DNA from: Carpediemonas membranifera
Lineage: Eukaryota; Fornicata
Assembly: GCA_019828565.1 (NCBI GenBank)
Contig: JAHDYR010000013.1
Span: forward strand, 1 to 64,000
DNA: 64,000 nt
Direction: 5' to 3'
Under the pieces are notes generated by a model. That model did no database searches and was not told the origin of the DNA. It saw only the letters and a program-made list of their open reading frames with translations. A program made the translations under genes and the position numbers. Shown in pieces: positions 38,519-47,695 of this stretch (position 1 is its first letter; each line of letters starts with the position of its first letter).

Positions 38519-39169
38519 TTACTCGAAAGAAGGCCGCCTGGCACCACAGTTACCGCAGTATGACGCGCCCTCCTGGAACTTAGCGCCACAGAAAGGGCAG
38601 TATATCATCGGTCCGGCCGGCTGTGCGTACTCGGGAACCACACCAGGCCCGAGCTCCGTATCCGCCGGGATCCACACCATACGCATCCCAGAGACCGTCT
38701 GCGTCTTCATGGGCGCGGGTTGGGCGCGGGAGTATGCTGGATTGGCGTTGTATGAGCTGAACTCATGGGGCTCATGGTCCACGGGCAGCGGCCGCCGCTC
38801 AGAGGCTGGCTCGTCGCGGACAGACTGCATGAAGCGGGTGGTGCGGGCGAGTGGCTCCCCGTCGCCCTCAATATCGCAGGGGGAGGAGACGTCGGGGCTC
38901 CTATGGGATGGGGCGACGTGGGACTGCGAGGCGTACGGCGGGCCACCATCCTCGAGCATGTCGTCGAGCTCGTCAAATACGTCTTCTTGTGGTTCCTTGG
39001 TCTGGGGAAGTGGCTTCCGCGGCTCAGCGGACTGGTTCAGTACAAAAGGCTTGCGTTCGCGCGGGGAGCTCTCAGATTTCTGTTGAACGCCAGAAACGCG
39101 GCATTTCTTAGCGTGTGTCACGAATTCGCTGGGATTGGTAAAGGATTTCGAACAGAATGGGCACTTCAT
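38519..39169 (-). CDS. Hypothetical protein with N-terminal zinc finger and C-terminal zinc ribbon
   Basis: The 216-residue protein begins with MKCPFCSKSFTNPSEFVTHAKKC, a CCHC/C2H2-like finger, and ends with CPFCGAKFQEGASYCGNCGARR, a double-zinc-ribbon type knuckle. The middle is acidic and Pro/Ser-rich without structure. Such two-ended zinc proteins often bind RNA or ubiquitin, but no family was recognised. It is tail to tail with the AK8 gene 57 bp away and diverges from the 39327 gene. Confidence 0.7.
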   Translation of the reverse strand: MKCPFCSKSFTNPSEFVTHAKKCRVSGVQQKSESSPRERKPFVLNQSAEPRKPLPQTKEPQEDVFDELDDMLEDGGPPYASQSHVAPSHRSPDVSSPCDIEGDGEPLARTTRFMQSVRDEPASERRPLPVDHEPHEFSSYNANPAYSRAQPAPMKTQTVSGMRMVWIPADTELGPGVVPEYAQPAGPMIYCPFCGAKFQEGASYCGNCGARRPSFE

Positions 39170-39326
39170 CGTCCTGCGATTTTGTCTCTAATCTGCACCA
39201 GTAATTTTTGGGGCACAACGACGGCTGAGATCTAGCAGGGTGTGAGACCCAGGGTAACATCGAATCAATGACTAGTCAGCGCTTTTCTGTGGGTTTTTGA
39301 GCCTGGAATTCCGACCTTTCCAGACA

Positions 39327-40211
39327 ATGCCGACCGAGACTCTTCGTGCCCAAGAGGTTACTATTCAGGGCTACAAGTTTTTGATCACTGTTTCTCGAAA
39401 GAACAAAGCCGTTTGTCACTCTCATTCCCGTCTCATCCAGGACAGTTCGCTTCAGATCACCGTCACGGGCGATTATCCCGATGCAATGTACCATATCGTT
39501 CTCCAGGACCAAACTATCCAGATCCTACGCCAAGCGCGTACCTTCCACACCGACCAGGCCCTCTACACCTACCTAGTAACGTCGATCCAAATGAAGGGAA
39601 TACCAAAGAAGCGCAAGTACGGCTACGACTTCTCTAGTGTGTCCTTCTACCTCAACAAGGTCAAGTTTGAACACGGCAGGCCCGACACTGCCGCCTCCCC
39701 GCCCCTCTCTCGCTCGAGTTCGATGTCTGTTGCCCCCCAGCACCAGCCCGCCCCGTCGACATCATCGTTCGCCCCAGCGCCATACACAGTGTCTGCAGCG
39801 GTCTCCTCAGCCATGCCGACCTCTCCCCTGCACACGAGGACAGTTCTGTCTGCCAGCGACCTGTACCCCGCCCCCGCGGCCATGGGCATGGGATCTCCGT
39901 CACCATCAGACAGACTCAGTAGGGTCGAGGCCGCACTGTCGGCCGCCATGGACCGCATCCAGAGACTCGAGGCCGAGGGTGCCACTGCCACGATGCAGAC
40001 GCTGGGCGGTGAGGTCGATGTGCTCAAGTCAATGATGCTCTCAGGGAAGCGGGATGATATCCTCAAGGTCCAGCTGACCCAGTCCCTCCACGATAGAATG
40101 GGGAAGCTCGAGGGGGAGGTCACCCGCGGCCTTCAACAGTTGAATGCCCGCGTGGAGTCACTCGAGAAGCTGGTGAAGGCCCGGCGATCGGACATGGGCA
40201 AGTACATGTGA
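39327..40211 (+). CDS. Hypothetical protein with C-terminal coiled coil
   Basis: The 294-residue protein has a globular N-terminal domain of about 110 residues with beta-strand character (VTIQGYKFLITVSR...SLQITVTGDYPDAMYHIVL), a Pro/Ser linker and a coiled coil (LSRVEAALSAAMDRIQRLEA...LQQLNARVESLEKLVK). I do not recognise it. A structural or cytoskeletal adaptor role would fit the layout, but this is a guess. The ATG at 39327 is used rather than a non-ATG ten codons up. Confidence 0.6.
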   Translation: MPTETLRAQEVTIQGYKFLITVSRKNKAVCHSHSRLIQDSSLQITVTGDYPDAMYHIVLQDQTIQILRQARTFHTDQALYTYLVTSIQMKGIPKKRKYGYDFSSVSFYLNKVKFEHGRPDTAASPPLSRSSSMSVAPQHQPAPSTSSFAPAPYTVSAAVSSAMPTSPLHTRTVLSASDLYPAPAAMGMGSPSPSDRLSRVEAALSAAMDRIQRLEAEGATATMQTLGGEVDVLKSMMLSGKRDDILKVQLTQSLHDRMGKLEGEVTRGLQQLNARVESLEKLVKARRSDMGKYM

Positions 40212-40277
40212 TCATAGACTCTTCTGTAAGTTATAAAGGCGCTCGTTGGTGCCGCTATACTGATCCGAGGGTATAGG

Positions 40278-40376
40278 ACAGTTTAAGGTCAGAAACTCTG
40301 TGCTATTGAAGGGTCGAACAATGTGTTTATACTGCGCAACACTGCCCTGTCTCCCTCCTACTCACGTCTAAAGTCG
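40278..40376 (+). repeat. Promoter cassette, copy 2
   Basis: A near copy of 23298-23396, again containing TTTATACTGCGCAAC (40327-40341). No ATG-started gene begins right after it; the first plausible reading frame starts at 40514 and belongs to the nuclease region. Confidence 0.85.
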
Positions 40377-40513
40377 GTAGGGAGATCGTCTTCTCCAGGG
40401 CTTCCACAAAGCGTCTTCTTCGTGGACGTCAGCACAGCTGCAAACATCACAATCTCAAGCTCACACGTCTCATTGTCTTCTATTCCACATTAAATTCACT
40501 TCTACACTTGTAT

Positions 40514-40828
40514 ATGCTGGTAATGGTGTTCATCGTCGGCTCTTATATGACATCTTCATCAATGACCAGCTGCACACCTGTAGTGCGCAACAAGATGGAG
40601 ATATATACGATCAAAGCCTCCATCAAGCAAGCTCTCAGACAGAACTACACCGAAGAACGGAGAGTGGGGGATTACGCCGCAGCAAAATATCTCTACTCAT
40701 GCCTGCTGGCCCGGCTCGCGGTTGAATGCTATGCGCAGCGCCGGCAACTCCCCCTACATGACGGTTCCGTACGTTCGAAAGCGAGCGAGAGGGCGGGAGA
40801 AAGAGCGCCCCCGACTCGGGACCAATAA
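40514..40828 (+). CDS. Possible N-terminal part of the Fanzor-like nuclease
   Basis: This frame lies between the promoter cassette and the RuvC ORF. Its central part (KMEIYTIKASIKQALRQNYT...YAAAKYLYSCLLARLAVECY) looks like real helical protein, while the end (after about 40760) loses coherence where the nuclease frame takes over. A one-base frame change between about 40740 and 40790 would join the two. It could be a frameshift mutation, an assembly error or an intron. On its own it resembles no known domain. Confidence 0.4.
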   Translation: MLVMVFIVGSYMTSSSMTSCTPVVRNKMEIYTIKASIKQALRQNYTEERRVGDYAAAKYLYSCLLARLAVECYAQRRQLPLHDGSVRSKASERAGERAPPTRDQ

Positions 40829-41651
40829 TGCCGAGGCTCCGCCCGCGCCGGATCCTGATGTCCACCTCATGGGGTTCGACACGGGCGCGAGGCCCATCGG
40901 AGGGTATTACATCAGGCACCCCGATGGCACCACCAGCTCCGGCGTCCTTCCAAAGTGCGGATACACTAAGACGCCAAGTTTCGGCTTTGATATGACGGCC
41001 GCGTCGTTCAAGAGCACAAGACTAGTGAGTATCAACAACTCTATTAGGTTTGTGCTGGACAACGCGAACGAAATTTTCGAGGCTGGAATGCGTAAGTCTT
41101 TCCGCCGAGTGCGCTTTGCGAACCACATCCTTCGCCAGAAGCACCTCGCCCGCTGCGGCCAACAGTTGGCTCGGGAGTTCGGTTGGCGTCGCCACCATCC
41201 CATCGCCACCCCCATTCGCCTGAAAGTTTTCTACAGGAGCTCGGGATTCACCACGCCTGCTGGTATGTCCATTCCTTGCGCGCCATATCGAAAGTTCGCG
41301 AGAGAGATAGTTCCCCTTCTCAAGGGGTATAACATTGTCGTCGATCTTAACATGGTTAACGAGGACCGCACCACCGTCGTCTGCCCTCACTGCCACGCCC
41401 CCTACAAGCGAGTTCGTCCGCGTGATGACCAGCACGTTCACCCACATCGTGTGATGCTCTGCGAAAATCCACAGTGCCGTGGTGCTCAGTGGCGCGCAAC
41501 AGTTCCTGATGCTCTGAATGTTGATCAGCGGGACAAGAGTGCTGCAGAGAACATCCTGTGGCGTTCTCTTGCCACGGAAGATGAGCTCAGTGGCTCTCCG
41601 TTCAGTCGCACATTGATCCCACGTCTTCAAACATCATTCCAGTATCATTAA
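40731..41651 (+). CDS. TnpB/Fanzor-like RuvC nuclease (probably N-terminally truncated)
   Basis: The 306-residue frame carries the C-terminal half of a TnpB-family nuclease. RuvC-I is GFDTGARP (Asp50), RuvC-II is NEDRTTVVCPHC (Glu211), the four-cysteine zinc finger is CPHC...CENPQC (218, 221, 244, 249), and RuvC-III is DQRDKSAAENILW (Asp268). A basic helical stretch (RKSFRRVRFANHILRQKHLARCG) lies between I and II. In prokaryotes TnpB is an RNA-guided DNA nuclease; eukaryotic relatives are called Fanzor. The recognition lobe expected before RuvC-I is mostly missing or in another frame (40514-40828). Fanzor proteins usually sit on transposons. No transposase or clear terminal repeats are visible here. 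Confidence 0.72.
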   Translation: MRSAGNSPYMTVPYVRKRARGREKERPRLGTNNAEAPPAPDPDVHLMGFDTGARPIGGYYIRHPDGTTSSGVLPKCGYTKTPSFGFDMTAASFKSTRLVSINNSIRFVLDNANEIFEAGMRKSFRRVRFANHILRQKHLARCGQQLAREFGWRRHHPIATPIRLKVFYRSSGFTTPAGMSIPCAPYRKFAREIVPLLKGYNIVVDLNMVNEDRTTVVCPHCHAPYKRVRPRDDQHVHPHRVMLCENPQCRGAQWRATVPDALNVDQRDKSAAENILWRSLATEDELSGSPFSRTLIPRLQTSFQYH

Positions 41652-41701
41652 TTGGCTAACCGCCAACATTCGTCTACGGACGGATGATGCTGTACAGTTT
41701 G
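41652..41701 (+). other. Stem-loop pair immediately 3' of the nuclease ORF
   Basis: Two adjacent inverted repeats follow the stop: TGGC TAACC GCCA (41653-41665) and TTCGTC TACG GACGGA (41670-41685, one G-T pair). In TnpB/Fanzor loci the guide RNA often overlaps the 3' end of the gene and is structured, so this is a candidate scaffold. The stems are short and could be chance. Confidence 0.35.
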
Positions 41702-41737
41702 GCACTTTGATCGTTCCTTTCAGGCCCTGTCTTGGAG

Positions 41738-41767
41738 GTTCGAACAATGTGTTTATACTGCGCAACA
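41738..41767 (+). promoter_or_regulatory. Promoter core shared with the cassettes, upstream of the glycosyltransferase
   Basis: The core TCGAACAATGTGTTTATACT and the following GCGCAACA are identical to the cassette copies at 23332 and 40314. It lies about 75 nt before the ATG at 41840 and just after the Fanzor-like ORF. Confidence 0.7.
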
Positions 41768-41839
41768 AGCTCCTGTTTGGCCTGTACATACTCCATTTAT
41801 TTCACAGTAAACGCTGGCTTAGGCAACAGGGTCCAACAC

Positions 41840-43735
41840 ATGATATCCCCGAGTGCTCTCCAGGGCCAAAAAGGCTTATCGCGACTCCACATCTTTCTAG
41901 TTTCGTTCATTTTCTGTGTATGTATGCTTCTACTGCGCTTCGTTCTTGCTCTTTCGCCCTCCAGTCCGCCATATTACGCAGAGGGCCTTTCAATCCGCCT
42001 AATAACCTGGTCAGTGAACCAAAGCACAGCCATAGACGTCTCTCGTCTGACCATAGGCCTCAGTGACGTCCACGCCTTCACGCTGGTGCCCCATGTCACC
42101 GTCGTGGCCGCAGACCTCCCCCGGGACGTCGAGTACGGCATCACCAGCCTCCCAAACACTACTGTCCATCACTGTGCAACTATAGATGCCCTTGTCCCAG
42201 CCCTCAGCGCAGCCGTCATCGAGTCGACCGAGGATGTGGTGGTTGTGCTCGACCCCGCTCACATCCCGACGGGATCAGTGTCCGCCCGCCCCTTCAGCCT
42301 AGCGGGCATCCACATGATGCCGGGACACCGCCACTTTGTCGTAGCGGTCGGCCCGGAAGCCAAGCAGACCCTGGCTCAAGCCATCGGGGTGACCCGGTTG
42401 CCCTTGAGACCGTTGGACAGTGTCGACCCTGCTTTGAGGGACTGGAACCTGCTCACCTCAGACGTGCAGGTCATCGACGGCCATGCTTTCTACGGGGGCG
42501 ACTACGGCGGGTGGTTCGCCCCCAGAACGACCTTCGTCTACCCCGGACCGCACATGGACACACCGCAGCCGGCCGGACCGCCGCATTATTCCAGATTCAA
42601 CGATAGTCTCACCCCAATGCAGCGGGCACTCCATGCACACAGGATGAGATTGGACGATAGATTTGCATCCTTAGATTGGGTGGGAAGTGTCGTCTGTGAC
42701 AACGGTGATGGTCCAGGTCGCGTGGCGTTTGTGTGGTACTTTCCGTACGGATCTGCTGCGACCGTCGCGCGATACACCCGCATGGCCCTGTTGTCCGCTT
42801 TCTCTCTCAGGAGTACGACCGATGTGAGACTGCTGTTTGCATTCCAGGACAGTCATATTGAGTCAGATGCCGAATCTCTGGCGGTCATGGCAGATATGGG
42901 GGTTGAGTACGTCATAATCCCTGACAAGATTGACCGAGATTTTATAGATTCGATGAATCCGCTTCTCGACAAGTTCAAGCTGATCATGGAGCGGCTCAAT
43001 GTCGTCAAAATCAACAGATATCTCCCCCCTGAGCGCCAGCTCGACAAGATTGCCACACTTGACGCTGATATTGCCGCCGTCGAGGATCCGACGAGAATAT
43101 TCTGTCACCCCTCCGCATTTTATGGCATCATGGAGCGCGAGCAGGATTGGATCTTCAACGGCGGTCTCGCTGTCTATGATCTGAACCAAATCAACCCAGA
43201 TGAATTTGTTGACGACATCGTATCTTTTGGGAAAGATCCGGCTTCACCGTGTCTCTTTGACCGCATGTGGGCAGTGTCAGATCAGGAGCTGATCTCGTGC
43301 TACTTCATGAACCGTAAGCGGAACATCCCACTGCTGGGAAACAACATGTGCCAGCAGGTCGTTGATCTCCCAGATCTTGGGGCTCTGTACTATAATAGAT
43401 ACAGAGATAATCTTTTGATCCACCGCAACGGCGGCACCGGGCTCTACCATTACGTCCCCGCCCTCAAGCGCCGACTGGCCCTGTACTGGCCTGCCGAGCT
43501 CGCCCAATGCGTCAACGGGTACAGCACGACCGGCAATGTGCTCATCGACCGCATGGAGCCTGGTGTGTGCGACCGGTGTCGGTGCGTCGGTCGTGGGGTG
43601 GGTCGGGAGGACCACAGCTGGGCCGCCTTCTGGGCCCGGAACTCAGTGGGGCTGAGGCACGACCCTGCCCTGGTGTACAGAGCGGACCTGCACCCACAGC
43701 TGTCGCCAAGGGGTCTGGTGGCGGTGGGGGGGTGA
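41840..43735 (+). CDS. Type II membrane glycosyltransferase, GT8-like
   Basis: The 631-residue protein has a short cytoplasmic part, a signal anchor (LHIFLVSFIFCVCMLLLRFVL, about residues 15-36) and a large lumenal domain. LDADIAAV provides a DxD metal site, and IFNGGLAVYDLNQINPD resembles the FN(G/S)GL motif of GT8 (glycogenin/galactosyl) enzymes. Two Cys near the end (CDRCRC) and a Pro-rich stem are present. It probably acts in the Golgi on glycoprotein or glycolipid. The first 36 codons of the ORF cover the promoter core (MCLYCA...) and are excluded. Confidence 0.72.
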   Translation: MISPSALQGQKGLSRLHIFLVSFIFCVCMLLLRFVLALSPSSPPYYAEGLSIRLITWSVNQSTAIDVSRLTIGLSDVHAFTLVPHVTVVAADLPRDVEYGITSLPNTTVHHCATIDALVPALSAAVIESTEDVVVVLDPAHIPTGSVSARPFSLAGIHMMPGHRHFVVAVGPEAKQTLAQAIGVTRLPLRPLDSVDPALRDWNLLTSDVQVIDGHAFYGGDYGGWFAPRTTFVYPGPHMDTPQPAGPPHYSRFNDSLTPMQRALHAHRMRLDDRFASLDWVGSVVCDNGDGPGRVAFVWYFPYGSAATVARYTRMALLSAFSLRSTTDVRLLFAFQDSHIESDAESLAVMADMGVEYVIIPDKIDRDFIDSMNPLLDKFKLIMERLNVVKINRYLPPERQLDKIATLDADIAAVEDPTRIFCHPSAFYGIMEREQDWIFNGGLAVYDLNQINPDEFVDDIVSFGKDPASPCLFDRMWAVSDQELISCYFMNRKRNIPLLGNNMCQQVVDLPDLGALYYNRYRDNLLIHRNGGTGLYHYVPALKRRLALYWPAELAQCVNGYSTTGNVLIDRMEPGVCDRCRCVGRGVGREDHSWAAFWARNSVGLRHDPALVYRADLHPQLSPRGLVAVGG

Positions 43736-43959
43736 TCCTGCAAACTGAGCTATGCTATGGCACTTGGAGGCCGGCCGGTCCCGAGTCTTACGTCGTGTCA
43801 GTCGCTTATCTGGGGCAATGTTGTAAAGAGAGGGTTGTTGTCTCGTCGTCTTTTCTTCACTCAACCCATTTTCTTCAATCCGTCGAAGTCAAACAGACAT
43901 AACAATCCCCCGAGCTGGTCCTTTACAATAGCAACACATGCCACTATAGACCACACACG

Positions 43960-44988
43960 TCAATCCTCCTCGGCCTCAGGCTCGTGGACCCAGGCCGAGT
44001 CCATCAGCAGCGGGTCATCCTCCAGCACCGGAAGCAGGGACTGGTTGGGGCCAGTGTAGTCGGTGGCGTCTGGTAGCTCGCTACAGTGGGTGGTACGAAG
44101 ATGGTTGATGAATGATATGCGGTCATACGTGCCCAGTGCCGCTACAGCTGCCCGCCATCGGCTCAGATCCACACCGTGTTCCGACAGACAGTGTCCGTCG
44201 AGGGCAGACACTGATCCAACGGCGGCCTCGCATATGAAGCAGGGGACGGCCGGGCCAGGAAGAGAGGGCTCCTCGTACTCATCCTCTGAGGAGTCAGGCA
44301 GGGGTTCGGGGGAGCGGTAGCCGGTCTCGGGGGGCGGGGCTAGGGCGGTAAGGTAGTTCTTCATGTAGAATCGATCAAATCGGCTATCTGATGGGTGTAG
44401 CCGTGCGTGTCTCTTCTTCCGCAAGTGCGACCGGAGCGACTGGTTGTTCTGGAACTGACCGTTGCAGTAGATGCACACCTTGTCCATCGTGACGCCCCTG
44501 ATGAGGTCGAACATGTCCTCCACGAAGACGAGGTTGTTGGGCTGGCCGCACCGAAGGCCATGGACGTCCAGGAGGTGCTCCAGGGCCGCTGTCTTGTCTG
44601 TGGAAAGCGGTTCGGTGCACATGACGCATTTGGAAGGCTTGAGGGGCTGTGTACGCTCGGCTTCTTGAGCGTCGAGGGCGGATGCACGGTAAGACTCAAG
44701 GCATGCTTCCAGGGCCGCGATCACATGAGGGTCGGTGGAGACAACATGGGTGGTGCCAAAGTCGTCCTGGTTGCCGCACAGTTCATCGTTTGCAAGCTCT
44801 ACAAGGGCGGGAAGGAACTCGAGGGGCATTGAGAGCGCCTCGGCATCGTGGATGAAGATTGAATGCTCCTGCCTGATATGATCTAGAATATCATCCATGG
44901 TCGTTATCTCTGTTGGGCCACAGAGCGGGCATTCGAGTGTTCCCACTTTCTGGTTCATTATGACCCAATTCTGAGAGTCAAGCAGCAT
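43960..44988 (-). CDS. ZNF277-like C2H2 zinc-finger protein
   Basis: The protein has several Cys2His2 units: CPLCG...HIRQEH, CVMCTEPL...HLLDVHGL, CIYCNGQFQNNQSLRSHLRKKRH, and CFICEAAVG...HCLSEHG. The block GLRCGQPNNLVFVEDMFDLI...RFDRFYMKNYL is the ZNF277 signature, and an acidic linker follows. ZNF277 binds ribosomal protein uS5 and other partners in animals. The start is uncertain: ATGs at 44988 (MLLDSQNW) and 44958 (MNQKVGTLECPLCG) are the best candidates. The longer ORF to 45231 runs into the neighbouring Na+/H+ exchanger. Confidence 0.85.
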   Translation of the reverse strand: MLLDSQNWVIMNQKVGTLECPLCGPTEITTMDDILDHIRQEHSIFIHDAEALSMPLEFLPALVELANDELCGNQDDFGTTHVVSTDPHVIAALEACLESYRASALDAQEAERTQPLKPSKCVMCTEPLSTDKTAALEHLLDVHGLRCGQPNNLVFVEDMFDLIRGVTMDKVCIYCNGQFQNNQSLRSHLRKKRHARLHPSDSRFDRFYMKNYLTALAPPPETGYRSPEPLPDSSEDEYEEPSLPGPAVPCFICEAAVGSVSALDGHCLSEHGVDLSRWRAAVAALGTYDRISFINHLRTTHCSELPDATDYTGPNQSLLPVLEDDPLLMDSAWVHEPEAEED

Positions 44989-45145
44989 CCTGGTCTCGGT
45001 GCCGCAGCACTGCACTCCCAGACAACGCACCAACGACCCACCACAACCCAGCATTATCCTCGACTCACCGGCGGAGTCGGGTTTGGTTGTCTGACATGCC
45101 CTTGGAGACTTGACACTCATCAAAACTCGCGAAGGCGTCATATGG

Positions 45146-47141
45146 ATGTCCTTGGAAACAGATGTCCTTGTAGTAGTACTTCTACTATTCTTCGTGGTCC
45201 TTGGCCTGTCGCTCTTCCATTGCGCCGGCATTCACGCTCTCCCCGAGTCCTCGATCGCGATTGTTATAGGAATGATCGTCGGAGTGTTCGTAGAGCTCTT
45301 CCTAAGCACCTCTTCGAGCCTGTACTCCTTCCTCGTCTTCGACACCGACGTCTTCTTCTACATTGTTCGTCCCGTCCCACCGCCCTCACACAGCTGCTTC
45401 CGCCCATCCTCCTGGACTCTGGATACCTGCTTAATAAGACCGTACGTGCCTCCTAGCTCGCTTACACAGCAGTTGTTTCGGAACTTCGGCACCATTATGC
45501 TCTATGCTATCGTCGGCACCATCCTCAAGTACGTCACCCCGCCCCAGCTGACACAGCGCTTTTTTCACTGCAGCATCGGTATGGGCTGCCCCACAGCTGT
45601 TCGGTGGCTCCATCGAGCCCTCGTTTGTTGAGGCAGTAACCTTTGGCGCGCTCATAAGCGCCGTCGACCCCGTCGCCGTCCTCGCCATCTTCGAGGAGAC
45701 GCAAGTCAACGACTTTCTCTCTATCCTTGTTAGCGGCGAGAGTCTTATGAATGATGCCGCGTCTATCGTGCTGTTCCAGGGCTTCAGGGCCTTGGTGGGC
45801 GAGACGGTCACATTCTGGTCGATTGTTTGGCTCGTGCTCAAGTTTTTTATCGTGGTGGTCGCCTCAACCATCATCGGATTCCTTTTCGCAGCTTTAGGCT
45901 CCCTTATTACGAAATATCTCACCCGAAAGGTGTCCGTTGCTGAGACCCTCGTCATGTTCTTAACCTCTCTCCTAGCATACGTCATATGCGATATCCTGAC
46001 TCTGTCTGGAGTCATCGGCATCCTGACTGCGTCCATCGCTCACTCCCACTACACTGACAGGAATTTGAGCGGGCGGTCGTTGACGTCGGCCAGATACATA
46101 TTCAGGGCTCTAGCGATGATCGCCGAGACAATCATATTTGTCCAGCTGGGGATAGCATTCTTCACAGAAAACGTCTGGCTGGTCAACTGGCTTCAGCTTA
46201 TCTGGGTGTATCTGACGATCTCCGTATCTCGGCTGATGTTTACCATTCTCCTCTCTTGGCTGTCGAATCTATTCCGACCGCCATCCGAGCAGATATCATG
46301 GCGCGACGAGTTTGTCTTAACATACGGCGGGCTCAGGGGCGCCATCGCCTTTGGTCTGGCCATCGACTTCCCCGAGGAGGACGAGGAGCTGCGGACCGCC
46401 GTCATCCGGATTACCCTGCTCATCGTGCTCATAACGGTCTTTCTCCAGGGCTCGACGATGAAGTATGTCCTTAAGCTGCTCGAGATTAGCCTCCGAGACC
46501 GGCGCGCGGCCGAGCAGGAGGACAGCCTGCCAGTGCAGACGCTCATGGCGGCGGTGCCGCAGGTCGTGAGTGGAATTTACGTGATATCTGGCCATGGGTC
46601 GTTGTTACATAACCTGGCCAAGTGGGATGCCCGATTTATCGTCCCCGTGCTAACCAGGGTGCCAATCGTTCACGGCGAGGCTCTGATCATGGCGTTTGAC
46701 CGCGACCTGCACACTACCGCCGCCACGGCTGGGGCCCGGCTTGGCGTCTCTCCAGCAGTGGCCAGCAGCGGGAGCTCTACCCTGAGACGTCCGCTCCAGT
46801 TCGGGTACAGGACGAGCGAGGCCCTCGGGGTCGACACAGAGCCCCGTGTGTACGCCGGGTCGCCCTCCGAGTATGTGCCGGCATCGCCAGCTATGGGGTC
46901 GACCGATGAACCCACCAGCAGCGACAGTGAGGCCGGGGAGCGGCACCACATACCTACCACACCTCCCAGCACCCCACCTGACACTGAGCACCTCGAGCCG
47001 CCAGAGGAGGAGGAGCATGCACCTGAAGCTGAGAGCCCGCCGCTGATGGACTTGGGCCTCGCGCTGAGGGGGCCGAGATACCTCAGGCCGAGGAGACTGG
47101 AGGCAACGCCGGCCATCACACGGCGGCGGCCCAGTAGGTAG
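45146..47141 (+). CDS. NHE: Na+/H+ exchanger (NHE/CPA1), three introns of 28-29 nt
   Basis: Exons are 45146-45364, 45394-45441, 45470-45528 and 45557-47141. The introns are 29, 28 and 28 nt with GTTCGT/GTACGT starts and CTCACACAG, CTTACACAG and CTGACACAG ends. The 636-residue product has about 12 hydrophobic helices with NHE motifs restored by splicing: VFFYILLPPILLDSGYLL, FGALISAVDPVAVLAIFEE and GESLMNDAASIVLF with the ion-binding Asp, plus a second-half TYGGLRGAIAFGLA. A disordered, Glu/Pro-rich cytoplasmic tail follows. It would exchange protons and sodium across the plasma or endosomal membrane. AGTAAAG follows the stop. Confidence 0.95.
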
Positions 47142-47695
47142 TGGTGGTAGTAAAGTTATTGGACGAGAGCCCGCTGAATAGCTTGGGGTCCTCTTGGGAA
47201 CGCTCCAGGTCAGGTCTCCCCGCAGCCCGTGGTTCCATGCTTGTCCGGACTGGCATCTACCGACCCCACTGGCACAAGCGACGTTCTGAGGTTGAGCAGT
47301 GTGCACTCTGATCCGAATTGACGTTCAATGGTCTGATGGACTTGAATCCACGGCAAAATGGGCCAGCGGTGAGAACAGGCGGGATGATTGGGTGCTAGTA
47401 ACTAGCGGCCGACGGAGAGGCAGACCTTAGCCAACCCACCTTCCGTTTTTCCACTCTGTGTCACAGGGAACGAAAAGCCTTTCAAGATTAGTCAACCACC
47501 CAACTTAATCGCCCAGCTGCCTTTTGTTCCAGCTCGTGCCACCTATGGAGTCTCGTCCGGTCTTCCCGTAGTAGGGTTGAGCCTTGTCGGGTCTATTTTA
47601 GTAATTTTTCGAGCAAGCAAACGAACCGGGCTCGTTCTCGAAGCCAAGGTTCAAACACCAGAGTTCTTTTCGTTACTTTATGATCATTGTCGCGT
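47142..47695. other. 554-bp intergenic stretch
   Basis: No gene was recognised. The first 20 bases hold the AGTAAA polyadenylation candidate of the NHE gene. The rest holds pyrimidine runs before the Nudix gene and one GGTTCAAA near 47650 that does not fold into a tRNA. Confidence 0.45.

Noticed and set aside
40764-40791. 28-nt GT...AG candidate intron joining the two nuclease frames
   Set aside because: The length and frame fit, but the 3' end (GAGCGAGAG) lacks the CTNAC branch element found in most of the other introns; kept only as a possibility.
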